64,000 nt of DNA from Nonomuraea solani. Lineage in GTDB: Bacteria > Actinomycetota > Actinomycetes > Streptosporangiales > Streptosporangiaceae. The stretch spans positions 415,563 to 479,562 of the forward strand of contig NZ_FNVT01000003.1 of assembly GCF_900108335.1 (NCBI RefSeq), read 5' to 3'. How positions within the stretch are numbered: the first letter of the stretch is position 1; every line of letters begins with the position of its first letter. Below, piece by piece: positions 23,817-31,202 of the stretch. The translations under genes and the position numbers were made by a program. The notes beneath the pieces are model-generated. The model searched no databases and was not told the DNA's origin. It saw only the letters and a list, made by a program, of their open reading frames with translations.

Positions 23817-24431
23817 TCAGTAGGGGTCGCGGGCCGCCCGGTCGAGTACGGCGCCGAACACCGCGGCCGGGATCCTCAGCCCCGACTGACCACGGGCGAT
23901 CTGCCCCGCGGTGGGCACCTTTCCGCTCTCCGGCCAGCTCGCCGTGTCCCACAGCGACGAGCGGGCGAAGGCCCGGCTGCAGTGCAGGAACAGCTCCTCG
24001 ACGTGCACCTCCACGCCCAGCGGCGGCGTCACGCCCCGCATGGTCAGCCGCTCCAGATAAGGGGCTTCGGCGACGATCCGGGCGCGGCCGTTGACCCGCA
24101 CGGTGTCCCCAGAACCGGGCACCAGGAACAACATGCCGACGTGCGGGCGCTGCAGGATGTTCTCCAGGCTGTCCAGCCGGCGGTTGCCCTTCCGGTCGGC
24201 GAACGCCAGGGTGCGGTCGTCGAGCACCAGGACGCTTCCCGGCGGGTCGCCGCGGGGTGAGACGTCGCAGGTGCCGTCCTCCGCCGAGGTCGCCAGCAGG
24301 AAGAAAGGGCTCAGCTCGATGAAGCGGCGCGACTCGGCGTCGATGTGGTCGATGCCCTTGTCCGCGATGACACGTAACGGCGGTTTCACGTATTGGCGTA
24401 GCTCCGCGACCGTGCCGATGGTCTTCGTCAT
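23817..24431 (-). CDS. Pyridoxamine 5'-phosphate oxidase-like FMN-binding protein (MSMEG_1061 type)
   Basis: A 204-residue split-barrel flavoprotein. The sequence SPFFLLATSAEDGTCDVSPRGDPPGSV (in halves) and LAFADRKGNRRLDSLENILQ match the PPOX-type subfamily in which FMN or F420 is bound at the dimer interface. The C-terminus holds HCSRAFARSSLWDT. It probably reduces or oxidises a small xenobiotic rather than pyridoxamine phosphate. It overlaps the upstream tetR gene by 4 bp (ATGA), so it is translated from the same mRNA and is presumably the regulator's target. Confidence 0.9.
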   Translation of the reverse strand: MTKTIGTVAELRQYVKPPLRVIADKGIDHIDAESRRFIELSPFFLLATSAEDGTCDVSPRGDPPGSVLVLDDRTLAFADRKGNRRLDSLENILQRPHVGMLFLVPGSGDTVRVNGRARIVAEAPYLERLTMRGVTPPLGVEVHVEELFLHCSRAFARSSLWDTASWPESGKVPTAGQIARGQSGLRIPAAVFGAVLDRAARDPY

Positions 24432-25057
24432 GTTCTCTCCGTTCGTTGCGCCTGGGCCGCCGCGAGTCGCACGCGTACGCCGTCGAGCAGCAGCTCCAGG
24501 CCGTACGCGAACCGCTCCTCGGGGTCGGCCTCGATCACGCCGGACAGCGCGCGGTGCGGCTCCGTGTCGGGCAGGCCGGCTCCGCGCTGCTCCCAGTCAC
24601 CGGCGGCGAGCTGGGCCTGCTCCTCGATCGTGTGACCGACCACGTAGTAGAGCGCCGCGAAGATCACCCAACCGGCCCGGTCGAGCGGGAAGCCCGCGTC
24701 GGTGAGGATGCGCACGGCCTGCTCACCGCCGCGCACGGTGTTCGGCTCCACCACGTACGTGCCGGCGACCACACGCGCGCCGTCACGGTGGGCCAGCATG
24801 GCGCGGCGCAGGCGGTGGGCGATCTCCGCCAGCCGCGCGTCCCAGGGGCCCGGGGCGAGCGGCGTTTCGATGACCTGGCCGGCGATCCGGTCGGCCATGG
24901 CGCCGAGCAGCGCTTCCTTGTTCTTGAAGTGCCAGTAGATGCCGCCGGCCTGCACTCCGAGCCGGGCGCCCAGCTTGCGCATGGTCAGCCCGTCGAGGCC
25001 GTCGGTGTCGAGCAGCGCCAGGGCCCCGGTCACCACGTCGGCACGTTTCAACTGCAT
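24428..25057 (-). CDS. TetR/AcrR-family transcriptional regulator
   Basis: A 209-residue repressor. The N-terminal helix-turn-helix covers about residues 5-50 (ALALLDTDGLDGLTMRKLGA, LGVQAGGIYWHFKNKEALL). The TetR_C_1-like ligand domain follows (about 75-200). ATG 25057 (MQLKRADVV) is chosen because two palindromic operators lie just upstream, in the place expected for autoregulation. It is co-translated with the PPOX-type flavoprotein, which points to a drug- or metabolite-responsive two-gene operon. Confidence 0.92.
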   Translation of the reverse strand: MQLKRADVVTGALALLDTDGLDGLTMRKLGARLGVQAGGIYWHFKNKEALLGAMADRIAGQVIETPLAPGPWDARLAEIAHRLRRAMLAHRDGARVVAGTYVVEPNTVRGGEQAVRILTDAGFPLDRAGWVIFAALYYVVGHTIEEQAQLAAGDWEQRGAGLPDTEPHRALSGVIEADPEERFAYGLELLLDGVRVRLAAAQAQRTERT

Positions 25058-25077
25058 GAGTGGAGTGTCACAGCAAA

Positions 25078-25110
25078 CCTGAACACCGTTCAACCTGAAC
25101 GGCGTTCAGG
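25078..25110. promoter_or_regulatory. Two adjacent TetR-type operators
   Basis: A perfect dyad CCTGAAC-GGC-GTTCAGG spans 25094-25110. A second, slightly degenerate copy, CCTGAAC-ACC-GTTCAAC, spans 25078-25094, offset by 16 bp on the same DNA face. They start 21 bp upstream of the tetR ATG. The TGAAC-N3-GTTCA pattern is typical of TetR-family sites, so self-repression of the tetR-PPOX operon is likely. Confidence 0.85.
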
Positions 25111-25119
25111 TGAGCTATG

Positions 25120-26088
25120 TCACAGTGCCCTCGCCCCTGCCGACCGGAGTCTCTCCGCCAGCTCGCGGCTGCGTCTGCCCAGCTCCGGCGGGTCGAGGAT
25201 CTCGAAGTCGTGCCCCAGCATGAGCACGTGCAGGAGCACCCGGTCGAGGTTGTCGGCGCCGCTGATCACCTCACAGCGCTCGCTCCCCCGCTCTCGTACG
25301 ACCGCCGCCGACGCCGAAACCTGAGTCCGCACCATGGCGGCCGGCGCGTGCACGAGGAAGCGCGCCTGGTGCGGGTAGACCCGGCTGGCGACGCTCTCCT
25401 GCACGTACGCCGCCGCGTCGGGCGCCGCGCGCGGCCGGAAGCGCCAGGTCCGTGCGGACACCTCCGTCATCCGATCGACGCGGAAGTTGCGCCAGTCGTC
25501 GCGATCGAGGTCGTACGCGAGCAGGTACCAGCGCCGGTCGGAGGCCACCAGGCGGTACGGCTCGACCCGCCGCCGCCTCACCTCGCCACCGGACGGATAG
25601 CCGAAGCCGGCCTCGACCTCGTCGCGGCAGGCTCTGGCCAGCGTCATCAGCACCTCGGAGTCGACCGGCGTGCGACCCCCGCCGAAGGACTCCACCGAGC
25701 CGGACAGCGCGCGCACCTCGGACCGCAGCCGGGTGGGCAGCACCCGGTCGAGTTTGGTCAGCGCCCGCAGCGCGGCGTCACCGCCTCTTTCCACCCCGGC
25801 TCCGGCGAGCAGCGAGAGCGCGGTGGCGATCGCCTCCTCGTCGTCGAACAGCAGCGGCGGCAGGTCCTGCCCCGGGCCGAGCTGGTAGCCGCCGCCGACG
25901 CCCTGGCTGGCGTGCACCGGGTAGCCGAGCGTACGCAACCGTTCGACGTCACGTCGCACCGTGCGCGCCGTGACGCCGAGCCGGTCGGCCAGCTCGGGGC
26001 CGGTCCAGACCTGGCGCTGCTGCAGCAGCCCGAGCAGGGTGAGCACCCGTTCCGTCGTCCCCCGCTCGTCACCGCTTGGCCCGTCCAT
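25120..26088 (-). CDS. WYL-domain HTH transcriptional regulator
   Basis: A 322-residue regulator. Residues about 12-65 are a winged HTH_11 domain (VLTLLGLLQQRQVWTGPELA, VTARTVRRDVERLRTLGYPV). The WYL domain (about 140-220) has the variant W-Y-L in SDRRWYLLAYD and the following R-N-F-R-V-D-R segment. A WCX extension closes the protein. WYL regulators respond to nucleic-acid or nucleotide-like ligands. ATG 26088 is chosen because the upstream frame runs antisense to the dinB gene. It is divergent from DinB/VOC genes across a 60-bp gap with an inverted repeat. Confidence 0.92.
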   Translation of the reverse strand: MDGPSGDERGTTERVLTLLGLLQQRQVWTGPELADRLGVTARTVRRDVERLRTLGYPVHASQGVGGGYQLGPGQDLPPLLFDDEEAIATALSLLAGAGVERGGDAALRALTKLDRVLPTRLRSEVRALSGSVESFGGGRTPVDSEVLMTLARACRDEVEAGFGYPSGGEVRRRRVEPYRLVASDRRWYLLAYDLDRDDWRNFRVDRMTEVSARTWRFRPRAAPDAAAYVQESVASRVYPHQARFLVHAPAAMVRTQVSASAAVVRERGSERCEVISGADNLDRVLLHVLMLGHDFEILDPPELGRRSRELAERLRSAGARAL

Positions 26089-26105
26089 GTCCTCCACCTT
26101 GCCAG

Positions 26106-26130
26106 ATAGCGGACCGCCCCTGTCCGCTAT
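26106..26130. promoter_or_regulatory. Inverted repeat between the divergent WYL and DinB genes
   Basis: ATAGCGGA (26106-26113) and TCCGCTAT (26123-26130) are perfect 8-bp arms with a 9-bp spacer. They are centred in the 60-bp gap between the WYL-regulator and DinB start codons. This is the expected place for the WYL protein to bind and control both directions. Confidence 0.75.
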
Positions 26131-26148
26131 GGGGGTAAGAGTGGCTTC

Positions 26149-26736
26149 ATGGACGCAGACGAACTCGACTGGAACCGGACCCTGCGCGAGCAGATGGAGT
26201 TCCACTGGAACCACCAGCTCCGCGCCCGGCTCGACGGCCTCACCGACGACGAGTACTTCTGGTCGCCCGTGCCGGACGCCTGGAGCGTGCGGCCGCGCGG
26301 CGACTCGACGGCGCCGATACAGGCCGGTGCCGGGGACTTCGCGATCGACTACGCCTTCCCGGAGCCGGTCCCGGTGCCCTTCACCACGATCGCCTGGCGG
26401 CTCGGCCACGTCATCGTCGGCGTGCTCGCCGCGCGCAACGCGGGGCACTTCGGGGCGCCGGCGGCGTCGTACGAGAGCTGGGAGTACGCCGGCGACGCCG
26501 CCACCGCGCTCGACCAGCTCGAAACCCAGCTCGACGTCTGGCTGGCCGGGGTACGCGGCCTCAGCGACGTCGCGCTCCGTACCCCGGTCGGCTCGAAGGA
26601 GCCGTATCCCGAGGCGCCCATGGCCGATCTGGTCCTGCACATCCACCGCGAACTGATCCACCACCTGTCCGAGGTCTGCCTGCTGCGCGACCTCTACCTG
26701 CACACGCACCTCGCCACTGATGGAGCCGCCCGATGA
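26149..26736 (+). CDS. DinB-family protein
   Basis: A 195-residue four-helix-bundle protein of the DinB/YfiT superfamily. Family traits: an N-terminal helix with EFHWNHQLRARLDGLTDDEYFWSP (halves of the signature), RLGHVIVGVLAARNAGHF in the middle, and a late HRELIHHLSEVCLLRDLY. The putative metal ligands are a His early in the second helix (RLGHV) and the His pair in ELIHHLSEV. Function is unknown, probably a thiol- or bacillithiol/mycothiol-linked enzyme. It overlaps the VOC gene by 4 bp (ATGA) and is divergent from the WYL regulator. Confidence 0.9.
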   Translation: MDADELDWNRTLREQMEFHWNHQLRARLDGLTDDEYFWSPVPDAWSVRPRGDSTAPIQAGAGDFAIDYAFPEPVPVPFTTIAWRLGHVIVGVLAARNAGHFGAPAASYESWEYAGDAATALDQLETQLDVWLAGVRGLSDVALRTPVGSKEPYPEAPMADLVLHIHRELIHHLSEVCLLRDLYLHTHLATDGAAR

Positions 26737-27194
26737 GCCGCCACGTCCAGATCACCTTCGACGCCCACGACCCGCAGGCACTGTCGGTCTTCTGGCGCGA
26801 CGCCCTGGGCTACGTGATCCCGGGCCCGCCCGGCGTCGACCTGCCGGAGGGCGCCGACCCCGTGGCCGCGTGGAACGAGTTCCTGGAGCGGATCGGCGTA
26901 CCGGAGGAGGAGCGCAACACGAGATCGGCCCTCGAAGACCCGGACGGACAGGGCCCGCGGCTGTTCTTCCAGCGGGTGCCTGAGGACAAGGTCGCCAAGA
27001 ACCGCGTCCATCTCGACGTCCGCGCGGCTCCCGGGCTGCAAGGGGAGGAGCGGATGGCGGCGCTGGAGGCCGAGTGCGACCGGCTGGTCGCGCTGGGGGC
27101 GAAGCGCGAACGCCGCTTCGAGCCGGACCCGCCGATGAGCGGCGGCTTCATCGTGATGACCGACCCCGAGGGGAACGAGTTCTGCCTGGACTGA
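26733..27194 (+). CDS. VOC-superfamily protein (glyoxalase/bleomycin-resistance fold)
   Basis: A 153-residue protein with two beta-alpha-beta-beta-beta modules: ITFDAHDPQALSVFWRDALG at the N-terminus and 'KNRVHLDVRA...FIVMTDPEGNEFCLD' at the C-terminus. The usual metal positions are visible as Gln7/His92-like residues and the final Glu in GNEFCL. It is translationally coupled to dinB (ATGA), so both may act on the same small molecule under WYL control. A hairpin follows the stop. Confidence 0.9.
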   Translation: MSRHVQITFDAHDPQALSVFWRDALGYVIPGPPGVDLPEGADPVAAWNEFLERIGVPEEERNTRSALEDPDGQGPRLFFQRVPEDKVAKNRVHLDVRAAPGLQGEERMAALEAECDRLVALGAKRERRFEPDPPMSGGFIVMTDPEGNEFCLD

Positions 27195-27211
27195 CCCTGG
27201 ACTGACCCGGC

Positions 27212-27249
27212 CCGGCCGTGGCCGCCCGCATGAGGGAGGCCACGGCCGG
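27212..27249. terminator. Hairpin after the VOC gene
   Basis: CCGGCCGTGGCC (27212-27223) and GGCCACGGCCGG (27238-27249) form a perfect 12-bp stem around a 14-base loop, starting 18 bp after the VOC stop. There is no T-tract, as is common for actinomycete terminators. The rest of the 212-bp gap before the GNAT gene holds nothing that I recognise. Confidence 0.7.
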
Positions 27250-27406
27250 CCATCTCGACCGCCTCGATGACCTGTCCCCCGTCATCGAGGCCCGCGTCGC
27301 GTCACTCGCAATGCGGCACCGCGATGTCCGTCGCACCTTCTGCTCCGCGATGGGCGGCCAGAAAACGGTTCGACGGCTTTGCGGAGCCCTGACACAGTGG
27401 CGCACC

Positions 27407-28360
27407 ATGACGAACTTCGAGCCCTTGACCGCCGCGGACGTGCGGCTCATGCAGGGTCTGGCGCAGCGCGTCACCGCCACCCGCCCGGACCTGGTGAACA
27501 GCGACGCGTCGTTCGGCGAGCTGGCCTGGAACTGGGGCAAAGGGCATGCCGCCTATGGCGCGAGCTGGGGGCGCCGGTTGTGGTTCTCCGGCGGGGAGTT
27601 GGTGGCGTGGGGCTGGGCCCATCTTCCGCACCAGGTGAGGTGGAACGACGGGTCGGTGAAGGACGTCACCGGCGCCTATCTGGCGTATCAGGTCCATCCC
27701 GACCACGCCGGGCTGGTCGACGAGGTGATCGACTGGTACGACGCCACCGCGGCGGGCCTTGAGCGTACGGTGCTGCCGGGCGCCGCCGACGAGTTCGCCC
27801 TGAAGCGGTGGGCGGCGCACGGCTATGAAATGGACGCGGCCGAGCTCGGCGACACCGGATCCTGGACCCAGCTCAACGAGCGGGACCTCACCGACGTGGA
27901 ACAACCGGTTCTGCCGGACGGGTTCCGGTTCCGCACCGCCGACGAGGCCGGGCCGGAGGCCGCGGTCCAGGCCCATGTGAACGCCTGGACTCCCTCGCCG
28001 TACACGGCCGAGGCCTACCAGGGCGTCCGGCGGACGGCGGGCTACCGCGGCGACCTGCACGTTCTGGTGGAGGCGCCGGACGGAACGATGGCCTCCTCGA
28101 CGATCATGTGGCTCGACGAGGTGAACAAGACCGCCGAGTTCGAACCGGTCGGGACGCATCCGGGCTACCGGCGCCGGGGGCTGGGCCGGGCGATGCTGCT
28201 GCACGGGATGCGGCTGGCGCGGGCGGCCGGGGCCACGCACATGACGGTCGTCTGCCTGGGTGCGCCCGGGCATCCCGGCGCGCGCGGGTTGTACTACGGC
28301 GTCGGGTTCCGGGAGTTGTCGCGGGACGTGCCGCTCATCAAGACCGCGACGGCCGGCTGA
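27407..28360 (+). CDS. GNAT-family N-acetyltransferase (tandem-GNAT type)
   Basis: A 317-residue acetyltransferase. The acetyl-CoA loop is PVGTHPGYRRRGLGRAML at about residues 248-265 (R/Q-x-x-G-x-G/A), preceded by TAEFEPVG. The N-terminal half (about 1-150) looks like a degenerate GNAT module with GGELVAWGWAHLP, giving the double-GNAT length seen in this actinobacterial subfamily. The substrate is unknown. ATG 27407 is chosen because conserved sequence starts there and the upstream frame has no coding character. Convergent with the ECF sigma factor. Confidence 0.9.
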   Translation: MTNFEPLTAADVRLMQGLAQRVTATRPDLVNSDASFGELAWNWGKGHAAYGASWGRRLWFSGGELVAWGWAHLPHQVRWNDGSVKDVTGAYLAYQVHPDHAGLVDEVIDWYDATAAGLERTVLPGAADEFALKRWAAHGYEMDAAELGDTGSWTQLNERDLTDVEQPVLPDGFRFRTADEAGPEAAVQAHVNAWTPSPYTAEAYQGVRRTAGYRGDLHVLVEAPDGTMASSTIMWLDEVNKTAEFEPVGTHPGYRRRGLGRAMLLHGMRLARAAGATHMTVVCLGAPGHPGARGLYYGVGFRELSRDVPLIKTATAG

Positions 28361-28446
28361 GGTACCGAGGAGCGCGGCGGATGCCTTCCGTTCGTGGGAG
28401 CCTCAAATGGTCATTGCGGAACTCCTTTGGTCGGGTGAGTCCCGTG

Positions 28447-29343
28447 TCAACGGGAGGTGAGGAAGGTTTCGGACTCGACGCGCGTGAGCTTTTCGGGGTT
28501 GCGGACGTAGTAGAGGCCGGTGACACGGGCGTTCTCCACGCGGAAGGCCAGCACTCCGTCGATCACGCCGTCCAGGCGCAGGATGAGCCCGGGGTTGCCG
28601 TTGACCGTCGTGGGCTCACTGGTGAAGGTGCCGCCGGCCTTGTCGAGACTGCCGGCCATGTAACGGAGCACCTTGTCGGCGCCGGTGACCGGCCGCGCGG
28701 CCGCCAGCTTGAGGCCGCCGCCGTCGCTGACGAAAACGACGTCCGGGGCGAGTACGTCGAGCAGCCCCTGCAGGTCTCCGGTCATGAGCGCGACCTGGAA
28801 CGAACGCAGAGCCGCCCGGGCCTCGGCCGGGGAAGCCGGTGTGCGCGGCCGGCGCGCGTCGACGTGCCGGCGGGCGCGGTAGGCGAGCTGGCGTACGGCG
28901 GCGGGGCTCTTGCCGATCGCGGCCGCGATGTCGTCGTAGCCGATGTCGAAGACCTCGCGCAGCACGAAGACGGCGCGTTCGGCAGGTGAGAGGGTTTCGA
29001 GGATGAACATGAGTGCCAGCGACAGGTGCTCGGACAGTTCGACGTCCTCGGCCACGTCCGGCGCGGTGAGCAGGGGCTCGGGCAGCCAGGGGCCGACATA
29101 TGCCTCCTTGCGCCGTTTGAGGGTGCGCAGCCTGTTGAGTGCTTGCCTGGTCGTGATCCGCACCAGGTAGGCGCGCTGGTCCCGCACCTGCGCCAGGTCG
29201 ACTTTGACCCACCGCAGCCAGGTCTCCTGGAGGACGTCCTCGGCGTCCGCCGCCGATCCGAGCATCTCGTAGGCGACGGTGAACAGCAGGTCGCGGTGGG
29301 CGACGAAGGCCTCGGTCGCGGGGCCGGTGACGTGGTCGTTCAT
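28447..29343 (-). CDS. ECF41-type RNA polymerase sigma factor (SigJ-like) with SnoaL-like C-terminal domain
   Basis: A 298-residue ECF sigma factor. Region 2 spans about 10-75 (YEMLGSAADAEDVLQETWLRW), and region 4 about 110-165 (LSPAERAVFVLREVFDIGYD, AIGKSPAAVRQLAYRARRHV). The linker carries WLPEPL, and a SnoaL/NTF2-like domain (about 175-298) follows with VFVSDGGGLKLAAARPV and NGNPGLIL, the DGGG and N-x-x-P-G hallmarks of ECF41. In this class the fused domain replaces a separate anti-sigma factor. The class is usually found beside a small oxidoreductase or carboxymuconolactone decarboxylase; here an FAD oxidoreductase gene lies 100 bp upstream. Confidence 0.93.
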   Translation of the reverse strand: MNDHVTGPATEAFVAHRDLLFTVAYEMLGSAADAEDVLQETWLRWVKVDLAQVRDQRAYLVRITTRQALNRLRTLKRRKEAYVGPWLPEPLLTAPDVAEDVELSEHLSLALMFILETLSPAERAVFVLREVFDIGYDDIAAAIGKSPAAVRQLAYRARRHVDARRPRTPASPAEARAALRSFQVALMTGDLQGLLDVLAPDVVFVSDGGGLKLAAARPVTGADKVLRYMAGSLDKAGGTFTSEPTTVNGNPGLILRLDGVIDGVLAFRVENARVTGLYYVRNPEKLTRVESETFLTSR

Positions 29344-29443
29344 GTCGTACGCTTCGCTCTCTCGCGATCTGCCGCACATGCCGGAAGCAGGCCGTGGAAA
29401 TGTACCCAGTCCGAAGACGGGCTCGCCGGCGGCAGCCTGGCGG

Positions 29444-30619
29444 CTAGGTCGTGCGGTGCCGCGGCTGAGGCGGTTCCTGACGAGCGGTGCCGTCACCAGG
29501 GGATGCGGGGGCACCGGCCTTGCGTGCCCCCGACGCCAACTGATCGAGGGGGAACCGGCAGGCGAACTCCTTGACCTTGGCACCGAGCCGCCCGCTGATG
29601 TGGAGCGCGTTCGCCCTGTCGTTCAGGTAGGAGAACTGGGTGACGCCCTCGTCGCGGCCGAGGCTGATGCACTGCCCGGCGAACAGCAGCCGGACGGGAG
29701 CGGGCGTTCTCCCCGCGATCCGGCGCAGGATCGTGGCCGCGGCCCCCGCGCCCAGTTGCACGGCGGCCTGGCAACTCATCCGAAAGGGCCGGTCCATCAT
29801 CGCCGCCGCGTCCCCGGCGGCGACGATGCGCATGTCGTCCACGCTGGTCAGCGTCGCGTCGGTGAGCAGGCGGCCTTCGGTGTCGGTGCGCAGCCCGCTG
29901 CGGGCGGCCAGGTCCGGGACCCGGAATCCCGCCGTCCAGATCGTCACCGCGCTGGGCAGCTCACGGCCGTCGCCGAGCCGTACGGCATCGTGTGTCACTG
30001 CCGTCACCCGCGCGCGGGGGCCTTCGAGGACGGTCACACCCAGCTCGGCGAGCCGGCGGGCGACCGGGTGGCGGCCCCGGGCGTGCAGGTAGGGGCCGAG
30101 CACGCGGCCGCAGACCAGGGTGACCTGGCGGCCCAGCTCCGCCAGCTCGGCGGCGGTCTCTATGCCGGTCGGGCCGGCTCCGACCACGGTCACCGGAGCC
30201 GTGGCGGGCGTCGCGTCCAGCGCCGAGCGCAGCCGTTGCGCCCCCTCCAGGTCCGACACCGAATGAGCGAACTCCGCCGCTCCGGGCACGCCAGGATCGG
30301 CGGCGCCGCTGCCCACCGCGTAGACGAGGTAGTCGTACGTGACCGAGCCGCCGCCCGCCAGCGACACCCGGCGCTCGGCGGCGTCGATCCGGGTCGCGGC
30401 GTCGACCACCAGCCGGACGTTCCCGCCCAGAACCTCACCGAAGCCCTCGACCGCGTCGTCAGAGCCGGTCACGAGCTGGTGCAGGCGGATCCGCTCGACG
30501 AAGTCGGGCCGCCGATTGACCAGGGTCACCGACACGCCATCGCGCCGGGCCAGGCGATTGGCCGCCATCACGCCCCCGTACCCGCCGCCGACCACGACCA
30601 CCTCGACGTTGCCGTTCAT
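29444..30619 (-). CDS. NAD(P)/FAD-dependent oxidoreductase (type II NADH dehydrogenase-like)
   Basis: A 391-residue flavoprotein with two dinucleotide folds. FAD-binding VVVVGGGYGGVMAA is at about 5-18 and NAD(P)-binding VVGAGPTGIETAAEL at about 150-164, with the family's AGDAAAM near 285 and the AVQLGAGAAATI helix. The C-terminus lacks a strong membrane anchor. It likely passes electrons from NAD(P)H to a quinone or small acceptor. Two adjacent ATGs (30622 and 30619) follow GAGGGAG; the second has the better spacing. The gene precedes the ECF41 sigma gene on the same strand and is the likely co-regulated partner. Confidence 0.88.
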   Translation of the reverse strand: MNGNVEVVVVGGGYGGVMAANRLARRDGVSVTLVNRRPDFVERIRLHQLVTGSDDAVEGFGEVLGGNVRLVVDAATRIDAAERRVSLAGGGSVTYDYLVYAVGSGAADPGVPGAAEFAHSVSDLEGAQRLRSALDATPATAPVTVVGAGPTGIETAAELAELGRQVTLVCGRVLGPYLHARGRHPVARRLAELGVTVLEGPRARVTAVTHDAVRLGDGRELPSAVTIWTAGFRVPDLAARSGLRTDTEGRLLTDATLTSVDDMRIVAAGDAAAMMDRPFRMSCQAAVQLGAGAAATILRRIAGRTPAPVRLLFAGQCISLGRDEGVTQFSYLNDRANALHISGRLGAKVKEFACRFPLDQLASGARKAGAPASPGDGTARQEPPQPRHRTT

Positions 30620-30756
30620 CATGTCTCCCTCGCGTTTGGACTCGGCATGGAGACACCGGCCGCGCATCCGATGTAACGGCCCGCGGATGAGACGTAGCGC
30701 ACATCGGACGCTTCCCGCTAAGGAGGTCGTACGCCGGCCGTGAGCCGGACCACCTG

Positions 30757-31083
30757 TCAGGCGAGCACCCCGGACTCGACCGGCAGCCCGGCGGCCACCC
30801 AGTCCTCGATGCCCTCGACGTACCGGCGCACGTTCGTGTAGCCGAGCGCGATCAGGCGACCGGCCACGGCCTTGCTGTTGTTGCAGGACGGGTTGGTGCA
30901 GTAGGTGACGATGGCGGCGTCCTTGTCGGGCAGCAGGATGGCCGCGCGCTCGGCGACCTCGCTCTCGACCAGCGAGAGCGCGCCGGGCAGGTGCTGCTGC
31001 GCGTAGTACTGGCCGCCGAGCGTGTCGAGCACGACGACGTCGCCCAGAGCGGCGTGCAGCTCGTCTCGTGTGATGGTGATCAT
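30757..31083 (-). CDS. Single-domain rhodanese-like sulfurtransferase
   Basis: A 108-residue rhodanese fold protein. Active-site loop VTYCTNPSCNNS places the persulfide-forming Cys62 in a longer loop with a second cysteine (Cys67). The N-terminal VVLDTLGGQYYAQQHLPGAL is the CH2A-like start signature, and LGYTNVRRYVEGIEDWVAAG the closing one. It transfers sulfane sulfur to thiols or cyanide in the cytoplasm. A pair of GGAC-N4-GTCC dyads lies just upstream, so it is probably controlled by a dedicated repressor not encoded next to it. Confidence 0.92.
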   Translation of the reverse strand: MITITRDELHAALGDVVVLDTLGGQYYAQQHLPGALSLVESEVAERAAILLPDKDAAIVTYCTNPSCNNSKAVAGRLIALGYTNVRRYVEGIEDWVAAGLPVESGVLA

Positions 31084-31103
31084 GGTTGCCCTCTCCTCAA
31101 AGT

Positions 31104-31146
31104 GGACTGTGGTCCGATTAGTTCCGAACTTAGCGGACCGCAGTCC
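31104..31146. promoter_or_regulatory. Paired operator dyads upstream of the rhodanese gene
   Basis: GGACTGTGGTCC (31104-31115) and GGACCGCAGTCC (31135-31146) are each GGAC-N4-GTCC dyads, 31 bp apart, and they are also inverted repeats of one another (13-bp arms with one mismatch). The core between them holds TTCCGAA. They sit between the rhodanese start (31083) and the divergent GNAT start (31203), so one regulator could act on both genes. Confidence 0.8.
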
Positions 31147-31202
31147 GCTTCGTCAACGAAATTCGTTGGACAGGGCGCCCGCGCGTTGGAATAGTCCGGC
31201 AG

